The position numbers and the translations under genes are program-made. Below the pieces are notes generated by a model. The model searched no databases, was not told where the DNA came from, and was given only the letters and a program-made list of their open reading frames with translations. Below, piece by piece: positions 25,807 through 33,758 of a DNA stretch of 64,000 nt; the stretch's first letter is position 1, and the number at the start of each line of letters is the position of its first letter. Source of the DNA: Melioribacteraceae bacterium (GTDB lineage: Bacteria > Bacteroidota > Ignavibacteria > Ignavibacteriales > Melioribacteraceae); contig JAEINS010000006.1 of the NCBI GenBank assembly GCA_016342755.1, forward strand, positions 124,001 through 188,000, written 5' to 3'.

Positions 25807-27771
25807 ATGAAACGATTTTACATTTATTTAATATTCTTTTTTAACATAACTATATTTACTAATGCCCAGGTTATTAATCTAAGTTCACAGGATCTGGTAA
25901 GTATGTCCTTAGAAGAATTGATGAATATTAAAGTGAGTGTTTCCTCGGTTTTGGGTGAAGAAATTTTTGATACTCCGTCGAGTGTTACAATAATTGATAG
26001 AAGTTCAATAGAAAAATATAATTATTCAACAGTAGCCGAAGCTTTGCAAACGGTGCCTGGTTTTGAAGTTCTGCAGACTATAATTGATAGAAACGTTTCT
26101 ACCGCGAGAGGAATACTTCAAAATTTTTATGCTAATAAGGTTTTAATCTTAATTGATAATATTGCAACCTGGCAGCCAATTTATGGTGAGGGATATTTAG
26201 AACGAATAAGTATTAACGATGTAGAAAGAATTGAAGTGTTAAAAGGTCCGGCTTCAGTTCGGTATGGCAGTAATGCGTATACCGGTGTTGTAAATATAAT
26301 TTTGCGAAAGGATAAAAAAAACAGCGTAAAAGGATTTGGTACTGTCGGTATTAGTAATATTGCTTCTGCCGGAATTTCTGCTAATTATTCATTAAAAGAT
26401 ATCAAATTATTTACCTCGTTTAATATGGAAAGTAATGAAGGTGAATTATATAGTTTGAAAAGTGCTGAGGGCAGAGAGTTTTATGATGAAAAAACGTACA
26501 TGTATTCAAATTCAACTGACCTTAAAAACTTCAATTTTATAGCGGATTATGTAAATCACTCTATTCATTTTAACTGGTTTCATTATCAACATTCTTTTAG
26601 AGGTGCCCATCCTTCTTATATTAGTGGCGGCGGACAAATGGTTGATAATCACGGATTTCTTTTTAATTATAAATACAATAAAAAAATATTAGATAATTTT
26701 GATGTAATTGGAAAGGTAACTTATGATTATTTTAAACGTGAATTTCCGCTTTCAATTGATAAAACTAATTTAGTCAGATTATCCGGAAATAGAATAAATA
26801 GCGAAGTTGATTTTAATTATATGTTAAATAATCTGAATTTTGAATTTGGCTTAGATGGCGATTTAAGAAGAAGCGGCGGACACGAAACAAGAAACGGAGT
26901 GACTGATAAACTTATAAGCAGTAATCTTAAAAATGATGAAAATATATTTGAATGGTCCGCATTTACAAGATTGAGATATAATTATAAAAACCTAAGTGTT
27001 TTAGCAGGCGAAAGATATACTAATAATAAAAATTTCGGCGATAATGTTTCAGCAATAATATCCGGAGTTTATTCAATAAATTACATGCATAGTTTAAAAC
27101 TGATTTATGCAGAATCATTTAGAGTTCCCACAATGTTCGAATTGTACTTTGAACATCCGACAGTAGTTGGAAATAAAAATTTAGAACCTGAAACAAGTAC
27201 ATCTTATGAAGCTGCCTATCTATTTGGATCTTCTAACTTTTTTATTCAGGTCTTAGGCTATTATGCTTCTTATGAAAATCTGATCCAGAGAGTTGCAATT
27301 TCCAGTAATCAGCCTAATGAATATCGTAATTTTAGTAGCTTCGACGGATATGGCGCTGAAGTTGAAATAAAATACGATGATCCCAAAGTTATAAGCGGAT
27401 ACTTAAATTATAATTATCTGGCTGGCGATGATGAAGCTGAAGAAAATAATTATAGGTTTGTGCCTGATCATACTTTGTCTTTTGGTTTAAGTAAAAATAT
27501 TAAAACACTTTTTATTTCGGTTAATGGTAAAGTTATATCAAAGGTTGAAGGTCATTTAAACAAAATTGATCCGCAAGTGGAACTGAATCTTAATTTGGGA
27601 TACAACCAATCGTTAGGTAAAATTAAGATGCGGCACATATTTAGTGTTAAAAATATAACCAATAACAAAATGTATATACCGGAATATATTAGACAAACAC
27701 CTAATATTAATCAATTAGAAACAGCGGATATTGGCACCAGTTTTATATATTCAATGTTTTTCGAATTTTAA
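25807..27771 (+). CDS. TonB-dependent outer-membrane receptor 3
   Basis: 654 residues, 22 bp after receptor 2. Signal peptide to about residue 20 (TIFTNAQ), the segment SQDLVSMSLEELMNIKVSVSS, plug domain (TPSSVTIIDRSSIEKYNY, ALQTVPGFEVL, DVERIEVLKGPASVRYGSNAYTGVVNI) and a shorter barrel ending SMFFEF. It carries the heme/ferrichrome-type plug ending RYGSNAYTGVVNI. It is the last gene of the five-gene run; a convergent secreted protein gene follows 99 bp on. Confidence 0.9.
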   Translation: MKRFYIYLIFFFNITIFTNAQVINLSSQDLVSMSLEELMNIKVSVSSVLGEEIFDTPSSVTIIDRSSIEKYNYSTVAEALQTVPGFEVLQTIIDRNVSTARGILQNFYANKVLILIDNIATWQPIYGEGYLERISINDVERIEVLKGPASVRYGSNAYTGVVNIILRKDKKNSVKGFGTVGISNIASAGISANYSLKDIKLFTSFNMESNEGELYSLKSAEGREFYDEKTYMYSNSTDLKNFNFIADYVNHSIHFNWFHYQHSFRGAHPSYISGGGQMVDNHGFLFNYKYNKKILDNFDVIGKVTYDYFKREFPLSIDKTNLVRLSGNRINSEVDFNYMLNNLNFEFGLDGDLRRSGGHETRNGVTDKLISSNLKNDENIFEWSAFTRLRYNYKNLSVLAGERYTNNKNFGDNVSAIISGVYSINYMHSLKLIYAESFRVPTMFELYFEHPTVVGNKNLEPETSTSYEAAYLFGSSNFFIQVLGYYASYENLIQRVAISSNQPNEYRNFSSFDGYGAEVEIKYDDPKVISGYLNYNYLAGDDEAEENNYRFVPDHTLSFGLSKNIKTLFISVNGKVISKVEGHLNKIDPQVELNLNLGYNQSLGKIKMRHIFSVKNITNNKMYIPEYIRQTPNINQLETADIGTSFIYSMFFEF

Positions 27772-27870
27772 TTAAGTAATAGCGGTTATAGGAAATCTAA
27801 AATCTGTTTTGGTAGATAAATATTTACTCTGATAAATAAACCGGTGTTTTTATCACTAAATACCCAGGGT

Positions 27871-28362
27871 TTATTCACACGGATTAAAATCAAGATTCCA
27901 TATTACAAAAGAAATTTTAATGTTGTCATCAGATTCAACATTCCAAATTTGAAAGTAAGAACCGTAATAGGCTTTTGGCTTTACCGAGTTTTTAGAACTA
28001 ACCGCCATTCCAAAAGTTCCTCTCTCAAAAATTTCATTTCCATTCTGCCATCTTTTTTCAACATTTCCGCTAAACGAGTGATACTTTAATTTTTGATCAA
28101 TATCTCTTTTGTAAGCCTCGCTAAGAGCATCTTTCCCTTTTATAGCCGGATTAAAACCGGGCATTATTATTACATCATCCGCGTAATATTTTACAATGCT
28201 TAGCAATTTCCCGTCTAATGTGGCTCTTTCCATTATTGTTTGTAACTTGTTCAGCTTTACCTCAGTTTTTTCCGATATATTTTGCGCGTCAGCTAAGGTA
28301 AAACTGGTAAATAAACAAATGGTAATTAATAGTTTTGAATTTAGGAAAAACCGGGTTTTCAT
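27871..28362 (-). CDS. Secreted SnoaL/DUF4440-like (NTF2 fold) protein
   Basis: 163 residues with a signal peptide (to about residue 26, FTLADAQ). The rest has the NTF2-like pattern of DUF4440: a first helix (KLNKLQTIMERATLDGKLLSIVKYYADDVIIMPGFNP), AIKGKDALSEAYKRDI, then beta strands VEKRWQNGNEIFERGTFGM and SYFQIWNV. Such proteins are small-ligand binders or enzymes without a common reaction. It faces the TonB receptor genes and is read toward them; 194 bp upstream the propeller sensor starts divergently. Confidence 0.72.
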   Translation of the reverse strand: MKTRFFLNSKLLITICLFTSFTLADAQNISEKTEVKLNKLQTIMERATLDGKLLSIVKYYADDVIIMPGFNPAIKGKDALSEAYKRDIDQKLKYHSFSGNVEKRWQNGNEIFERGTFGMAVSSKNSVKPKAYYGSYFQIWNVESDDNIKISFVIWNLDFNPCE

Positions 28363-28556
28363 ATTTTTCTCTCTAATTGTTTAACATATAACAAAAAAAT
28401 ATATTTATAATATTGAAGAAGAATAAAATATAAAGCGTATGAAAAATTTATAATACTGAATTAATTATTGATTTAATAGTTTAATATTTATAAACTCAAT
28501 AAGTTTAAATATGATGTATAATCAATACTAAATTGATAAGTAAAAAAGTTAAAGAG

Positions 28557-30446
28557 ATGACAAAAAATAGTAACGTAAAAATAATTATAGCTTTAGCTAT
28601 ACTATTGTTAAACAATTTTAATCCTTTAACTAAAGCTGGGGAAAATAATATTTCGTTTGAATATATTACTTCCAACAACGGGTTATCGCAAAATGCTGTT
28701 TATGCAATTCATCAGGACAAAAAGGGGTTTTTGTGGTTTGGAACTGAGGATGGATTAAATAGATATGACGGCTACAATTTTAGAATATTTAAATTCCAGA
28801 AAAATGATTCAACCAGTATCTCGAATAATTGGATTACAGCAATAAAAGAGGACTCATACGGTTACCTCTGGATCGGGACAAAAAAGGGACTTAATAAATT
28901 TAATCCGGTTACAGAAGAGTTTATTTCATATTTGCATTCTGATAAAGAAGGATCAATTTCGGGCGATATTATTTCTACTATTCAGATTGATAAAAACGGG
29001 ATTATCTGGATTGGCACTATAGGCACAGGGTTAAATAGTTTTGATAGAAGTAAAAATACATTTTCTCATTATAATTACAATGAATCCAACTCAAATTCAA
29101 TTAGTGATAACAGCATTTTTTCTTTGTACGAAGATCACCACGGGTATTTATGGATTGGCACTGTAAATGGCGGTCTAAACCGGTTTGACCTTAATACTAA
29201 TACAATCAAAAGATATACACATAACGCTGATAATAAAAAAGGTATTCCCAGTGGTTCGGTTAGATTTTCATTTTGTTATAAGTCAGATAAACTATTAGTC
29301 GGAGTTCAAAATTCCGGATTGTTTTTATATGATTATTCAACAGAAGAATTTACACTTTTTGAGTTTGCAGAAAAAAAGAATAAAGTGGTTCCGGTTAAAA
29401 TACGTTCATACTGGCTGGAAGATAATGATAATAAGCTGTGGATTGGGACTTTAGGAGAGGGACTATTTTTTATAGATCTTGAATCAGGAGAAATTAATCA
29501 CATAAATGATGACGCTAAATTAAAATCCAACCTTAACAATAATACAATTTTATCGATGTTAAAAGATAACACAGGTACTTTTTGGATTGGTACAAGCGGA
29601 GGCGGTGCAAATAAATTAAAGAACTCATTTTTTCATCATTTTACAAGGACAGCAAATTTTAACTTATCAAGCAAATTAGTCTGGTGTTTTTATGAGGACA
29701 ATAATAACATAGTCTGGGTGGGAACTGGCAAAGGAATTAATCTTTTTGACCCAAATAAAAGGACTGTAAAAAAACTTATTATTGGCGGAGATAAATCGTT
29801 ATTTATAAATAATGTTGCAGTATGGACAATTGCCAAAGAACCAGACAAGAATATTTATTGGCTGGGTACAAGTCAGGGATTGGTTAAGTATAACAGATCA
29901 AAAAACACTTATAAAGTTTTTAAGAATGATGAATCCGTTTCTACAAGTCTGAGTAATAATCAGGTTTGGAAAATATTTATAGACAGCAGTAAAAGAATAT
30001 GGATAGGCACAGACTACGGATTAAATCTATACAATTCTAAAGGGGATAATTTTAAACACTATGAAAGTTTAGCAGATTCAACTTCAATTTCTTCCAATCT
30101 TATTAGTGACATAATAGAAGATGATTTAGGAAATATCTGGGTTGGCACAACGGATAACGGAATTAGCGTATTAGATAAAAATGGAAATGTAATTAGCGGC
30201 TTATCAGAATATGATGGATTAACCAGTGATGAAATAATCTGCATGTATAATGATAATACTGGAAATGTATGGATAGGAACAGGGTCCGGGTTTAATGAAT
30301 TTGATACCAAAACAAAAACAATAAAACAGTTTGGTGTAAATGAAGGACTTCCAAATGAATGTGTTTACGGTTTTCTGGAAGATAATTTAGGTGACTTATG
30401 GATTACTACAAATGGCGGAGCAGCAAAATATTCAAAAAAAAAATAA
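28557..30446 (+). CDS. Two-component-regulator propeller sensor, N-terminal part (frame broken at its end)
   Basis: 629 residues from ATG 28557; a TTG at 28533 is the alternative. A signal sequence is followed by about twelve propeller blades, each with a WIGT/WVGT motif and then GLN.FD (FLWFGTEDGLNRYDGY, YLWIGTKKGLNKFN, NIWVGTTDNGISVLD and others). That is the periplasmic double beta-propeller of the hybrid two-component sensors of Bacteroidota, which bind oligosaccharides. The frame ends in an A10 run (30434-30443) with SKKK and a stop, while the missing Y_Y_Y and membrane parts continue in the +1 frame from there. One base fewer in the run would join them. Confidence 0.82.
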   Translation: MTKNSNVKIIIALAILLLNNFNPLTKAGENNISFEYITSNNGLSQNAVYAIHQDKKGFLWFGTEDGLNRYDGYNFRIFKFQKNDSTSISNNWITAIKEDSYGYLWIGTKKGLNKFNPVTEEFISYLHSDKEGSISGDIISTIQIDKNGIIWIGTIGTGLNSFDRSKNTFSHYNYNESNSNSISDNSIFSLYEDHHGYLWIGTVNGGLNRFDLNTNTIKRYTHNADNKKGIPSGSVRFSFCYKSDKLLVGVQNSGLFLYDYSTEEFTLFEFAEKKNKVVPVKIRSYWLEDNDNKLWIGTLGEGLFFIDLESGEINHINDDAKLKSNLNNNTILSMLKDNTGTFWIGTSGGGANKLKNSFFHHFTRTANFNLSSKLVWCFYEDNNNIVWVGTGKGINLFDPNKRTVKKLIIGGDKSLFINNVAVWTIAKEPDKNIYWLGTSQGLVKYNRSKNTYKVFKNDESVSTSLSNNQVWKIFIDSSKRIWIGTDYGLNLYNSKGDNFKHYESLADSTSISSNLISDIIEDDLGNIWVGTTDNGISVLDKNGNVISGLSEYDGLTSDEIICMYNDNTGNVWIGTGSGFNEFDTKTKTIKQFGVNEGLPNECVYGFLEDNLGDLWITTNGGAAKYSKKK

Positions 30447-31479
30447 TTCATTTAAAAATTTCACAAAGGCTGATGGTCTGCAGGATAACGAGTTTAATAT
30501 TGGAGCATATTTAAAACTTAAAAATGGTGATCTGTTAATAGGCGGTATTAACGGCTTTAATCTCTTTACTCCTAATGAAATTCTGTTAAATCCTTTGCTT
30601 CCGGAAGTTGTATTTTCTGAATTAAAAATATTTAATAAACCGATAAGAATTGGACAGGCAGTAAATGGAAATGTTATCCTGACAAAAGCATTAAATGAAA
30701 CTGAAAAAATTACACTTAGTAATGATGAAAATTTTTTCTCGATTGAATTTGCCGCGCTTCATTATGTAAATCCGAATAAAAATAAATACTCTTACATGTT
30801 AGAAGGATTCCATTCAGGCTGGATAAATGCCGATAAAAACAGAGAGGCAACTTTTACAAATCTTGATGCGGGTGAATATAAGTTCCGTGTTAAAGCTTCA
30901 AACAGCGATGGAATATGGAATGAATCCGGTACAACTCTTAGAATTGAGATACTTCCGCCATGGTGGCAAACACGTTTGTTTATAATAATTGCAATATTGC
31001 TGATTTTAACTTTATCCGTTTCGCTCCATTTTTTCAAAATTGAAAGGATAAAAGAAAGAAATTTAAGTCTCTATGATCATAATGTTGAATTGAATGTTCA
31101 AATTAGAGAAAGAAAATCAGCCGAAGAAAAATTAATTAATTCGAAACAAAATCTTGTCGACATTTTAAATTCTGTGTCATCGGTATATATATGTGTCGAT
31201 AAAAATAGTAAAATAATATATCTAAATGCTGAAGCTGAAAAATTTGCGGCAATAAAAGATGTAAAATTAATAGGGGAAAATATTCAGACTGTATTTCCTC
31301 AATTATCTTCCGATACAGAAATTATAAAAGAGGTAATAAACAAAGGGCGGACAAGGTTTTTATGCCGTAAAGTAGAAGATGACTTTCCTCATAAAATTGA
31401 AATTGCTATCTATCCGCTCCGTAAAAAAACAGGTAAAGGCGCGGTTTTGCGTATAGACCGCACCATGGATAATACTTAG
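30391..31479 (+). CDS. Propeller sensor, C-terminal part: Y_Y_Y domain, membrane helix, PAS; kinase domain missing
   Basis: This frame overlaps the end of the previous one; likely coding starts at the A10 run. It carries a last propeller piece (GLQDNEFNIGAYLKLKNGDLLIGGINGFNLF), the Y_Y_Y domain (about residues 95-190, with FSIEFAALHYVNPNKNKYSY), a membrane helix (about 195-215, LFIIIAILLILTLSVSLHF), a short coiled coil and a PAS domain (NSVSSVYICVDKNSKIIYLNAEAEKF). The protein stops at GKGAVLRIDRTMDNT, where related sensors continue with ...EKMMSVGGLAAGMAHEINNPL, the start of the kinase. There is no room for that: the convergent malic-enzyme gene ends inside the last codons (4-bp overlap). 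Confidence 0.75.
   Translation: MTYGLLQMAEQQNIQKKNNSFKNFTKADGLQDNEFNIGAYLKLKNGDLLIGGINGFNLFTPNEILLNPLLPEVVFSELKIFNKPIRIGQAVNGNVILTKALNETEKITLSNDENFFSIEFAALHYVNPNKNKYSYMLEGFHSGWINADKNREATFTNLDAGEYKFRVKASNSDGIWNESGTTLRIEILPPWWQTRLFIIIAILLILTLSVSLHFFKIERIKERNLSLYDHNVELNVQIRERKSAEEKLINSKQNLVDILNSVSSVYICVDKNSKIIYLNAEAEKFAAIKDVKLIGENIQTVFPQLSSDTEIIKEVINKGRTRFLCRKVEDDFPHKIEIAIYPLRKKTGKGAVLRIDRTMDNT
30434..30443 (+). other. A10 tract at the frame break of the propeller sensor
   Basis: Ten A directly before the stop TAA (30444-30446). Nine (or twelve) A would fuse the two halves into one protein reading SKK-NNSFKNF. It can be a real mutation, a contingency (phase-variable) tract, a site of transcriptional slippage, or a sequencing error. 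Confidence 0.6.
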
Positions 31480-33737
31480 TTCTTGTTTGCTTTTTTTCTG
31501 GCAACAGCTTCAACCATTGCAATGGTAGTTAAATTTACTACTTCTTCTACAGTAGCGTTATACTGCAATAAATGAGCAGGTAGTCTTGTTCCAAGCAGAA
31601 CAGGACCTATGGCAACAGCTTCGCCTAAACACTGAAGCGAATGCATAGCCAGATTAGCCGACTGAAGATCGGGGAAAATTAATACATTGGCATCCGAATC
31701 AAGTTTAGTAAACGGGAAATACTTTTTTCTGGTTGCGGCATCACGGGCAGTAACCATTTGCATCTCGCCGTCAATTATAAGTTCAGGGTTTTTAGATTTA
31801 GCAATTTCTGTAGCCCGTTTTATTTTTTTTACAGAAGGATGAATTACACTGCCGAAATTAGAAAATGAAAGCATTGCCACCTTGGGTTCAATACCAAGGG
31901 TTTTACTCATGTTTGCGGTTAACAAAGCAATCTCGGCTAACTCTTCAGCATTCGGATTAATATTAACGGCACAATCGGCTAATAATACCGCGTCTTTCGG
32001 AAGCAGCATTAAATAATGACTTGCTATTCTGCTTATTCCCGGAGCGGTTCCAATAATTTCAAGAATAGTTCTTAATGTATCGGAATAATGTGTAGAAAGT
32101 CCGGCAATCATCATGTCTGTATCACCGCAGTGCAGCATCATTGAAGCAAAATGGTCTTTGTTTAAAATTCTTTCCGCGGCGGCCTGTCTTGTTACTCCGT
32201 TTCTCTGCCGCATTTTGAAAAATTCTTCAACATAAGTTTCATAATGTATACTATGATGCGGATCCGCCACCTGTACTCCGCCAAGATCCAGGTCAATTTT
32301 TTCCGCAAGTTTGTAGATCTCTTCTTCATTTCCAAGTAAAATTGGCTGGGCTATGTTTTCGTCCATTAAAACCCGACTTGCGCGCAATATAGTTTCGTTT
32401 GTACCTTCTGTAAATACTACTTTTAAGTTTTGCTGAGGAGTGCGTAATAATAACTGCCTCATTGTATCCCTGCCGGTTCCATGTCTTATAGTAAGGTTTT
32501 TTTGATAGTTCTCCTTAACAATTTCTTTCTGCGCAATATTCTGTTTTACAGCCATATCGGCAACGGCTGCTGATTCCCACACTAAAATTCTTGGGTCAAC
32601 CGGTTTAGGAAGAAGATACTCCGGACCAAAACTAAAGTGTTCGTACCCGTAAGCCCGTTCAACTTCTTCAAGAATCTCTTCTCTGGCCAGTTCTGCTAAC
32701 GCTCTGGAAGCAGCAAGCATCATTTCTTCAGTTATAGAAGTAGCCTGCACATCTAAGGCGCCCCGCAGGATATATGGAAAACTTAAAATATCTAAAACCG
32801 CGTTTGGATTCTGTCCCAATCCGGTTGCGACAATTATATCCTGCCTGCAGCTTTTTGCTTCCTCGTAACTTATTTCAGGTTCAGGAGTGGCAAGCGGAAA
32901 AACAATGGGGAACCTGTTCATTGTGAGTATCATTTCCGTTGTTAAAATATTGCCGGATGATGCACCAATAAATACATCGGCACCTTTCATTCCGGCTTCT
33001 AAATCTTTAGAATCCGAATTATTTACAAACTCAATTTGATGTTCAAATAAATCATGTCTGTCAGGTGTTAGAAGACCTTTTATATCATATATAAACAGGT
33101 TATCAGGCTTTGCTCCAAGTTTTTTTAGTAATCTTGCACAGCCTATCCCGACAGTTCCGGCACCGCACAAAACTATTTTAACATCTTCAATGTTTTTGTT
33201 TACAAGTTCCAGAGCATTAATTAAAGCCGCAATAGCAACAATAGCGGTTCCATAAAGGTTTTCATGGAATACCGGAATGTTTAATTCATTACGCAGTTTA
33301 TCGTAAATGTATAACCCTTCGGGAGCCTTTATATCTTTAAGATTAATTGCGCCAAATGTCGGGAGTAATAGTTTAATGGTTTCTATAAATTTATCGGGAT
33401 CATTTGTATCAAGTTCAAGATCATAAACATCAATGTCGGCTAACCGCTTAAACAAAACAGCCATGCCTTCCAGCATAGGTTTAGCTGCTAATGCTCCTAT
33501 ATTACCTAACCCGGGAACGGATGAACCATTTGTAACCACTCCAACAAGATTGCCGCGGTTTGTATAATTAAAAGCGTTTGCGGAGTTTTGAGAAATTTCG
33601 AGTGAAGGATATGCAGCTCCGGGCAAATATGCCATTCGCATTTCTCTTGGTGATAAACAGGGTTTTGTTGGTTTTATTTCTATCTTTCCAGCTTTTTTAC
33701 CCGAATGATATTCTAGTGATTCTTCTTTTCTAATCAT
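31476..33737 (-). CDS. MaeB-type malic enzyme/phosphotransacetylase fusion with altered active site
   Basis: 753 residues: malic enzyme domain (about 1-420) and a phosphotransacetylase-like domain (about 430-753), the MaeB order. The phosphotransacetylase part looks ordinary (GDTDMMIAGLSTHYSDTLR, ADCAVNINPNAEELAEIA). The malic enzyme part does not: family Tyr (AY.PG) is kept at Tyr37, but the catalytic Lys of MEGKAVLF is Met92 (LEGMAVLF), the metal-binding Glu-Asp of NLED is Lys134-Asp135 (NLKD), and the Asp-Asp of HDDQHGT is Glu159-Asn160 (HENLYGT). ANPTPEI is ATPEPEI. Oxidative decarboxylation of malate is therefore unlikely. It follows the dikinase gene by 21 bp, so the two are one transcript. 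Confidence 0.82.
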   Translation of the reverse strand: MIRKEESLEYHSGKKAGKIEIKPTKPCLSPREMRMAYLPGAAYPSLEISQNSANAFNYTNRGNLVGVVTNGSSVPGLGNIGALAAKPMLEGMAVLFKRLADIDVYDLELDTNDPDKFIETIKLLLPTFGAINLKDIKAPEGLYIYDKLRNELNIPVFHENLYGTAIVAIAALINALELVNKNIEDVKIVLCGAGTVGIGCARLLKKLGAKPDNLFIYDIKGLLTPDRHDLFEHQIEFVNNSDSKDLEAGMKGADVFIGASSGNILTTEMILTMNRFPIVFPLATPEPEISYEEAKSCRQDIIVATGLGQNPNAVLDILSFPYILRGALDVQATSITEEMMLAASRALAELAREEILEEVERAYGYEHFSFGPEYLLPKPVDPRILVWESAAVADMAVKQNIAQKEIVKENYQKNLTIRHGTGRDTMRQLLLRTPQQNLKVVFTEGTNETILRASRVLMDENIAQPILLGNEEEIYKLAEKIDLDLGGVQVADPHHSIHYETYVEEFFKMRQRNGVTRQAAAERILNKDHFASMMLHCGDTDMMIAGLSTHYSDTLRTILEIIGTAPGISRIASHYLMLLPKDAVLLADCAVNINPNAEELAEIALLTANMSKTLGIEPKVAMLSFSNFGSVIHPSVKKIKRATEIAKSKNPELIIDGEMQMVTARDAATRKKYFPFTKLDSDANVLIFPDLQSANLAMHSLQCLGEAVAIGPVLLGTRLPAHLLQYNATVEEVVNLTTIAMVEAVARKKANKN

Positions 33738-33758
33738 ATCCTAACTCCAAAATTAGAA

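Noticed and set aside
27844-28089. Plus-strand frame of 81 codons opposite the NTF2-fold gene
   Set aside because: Lies antisense to a gene with signal peptide and family motifs, and has no support of its own.
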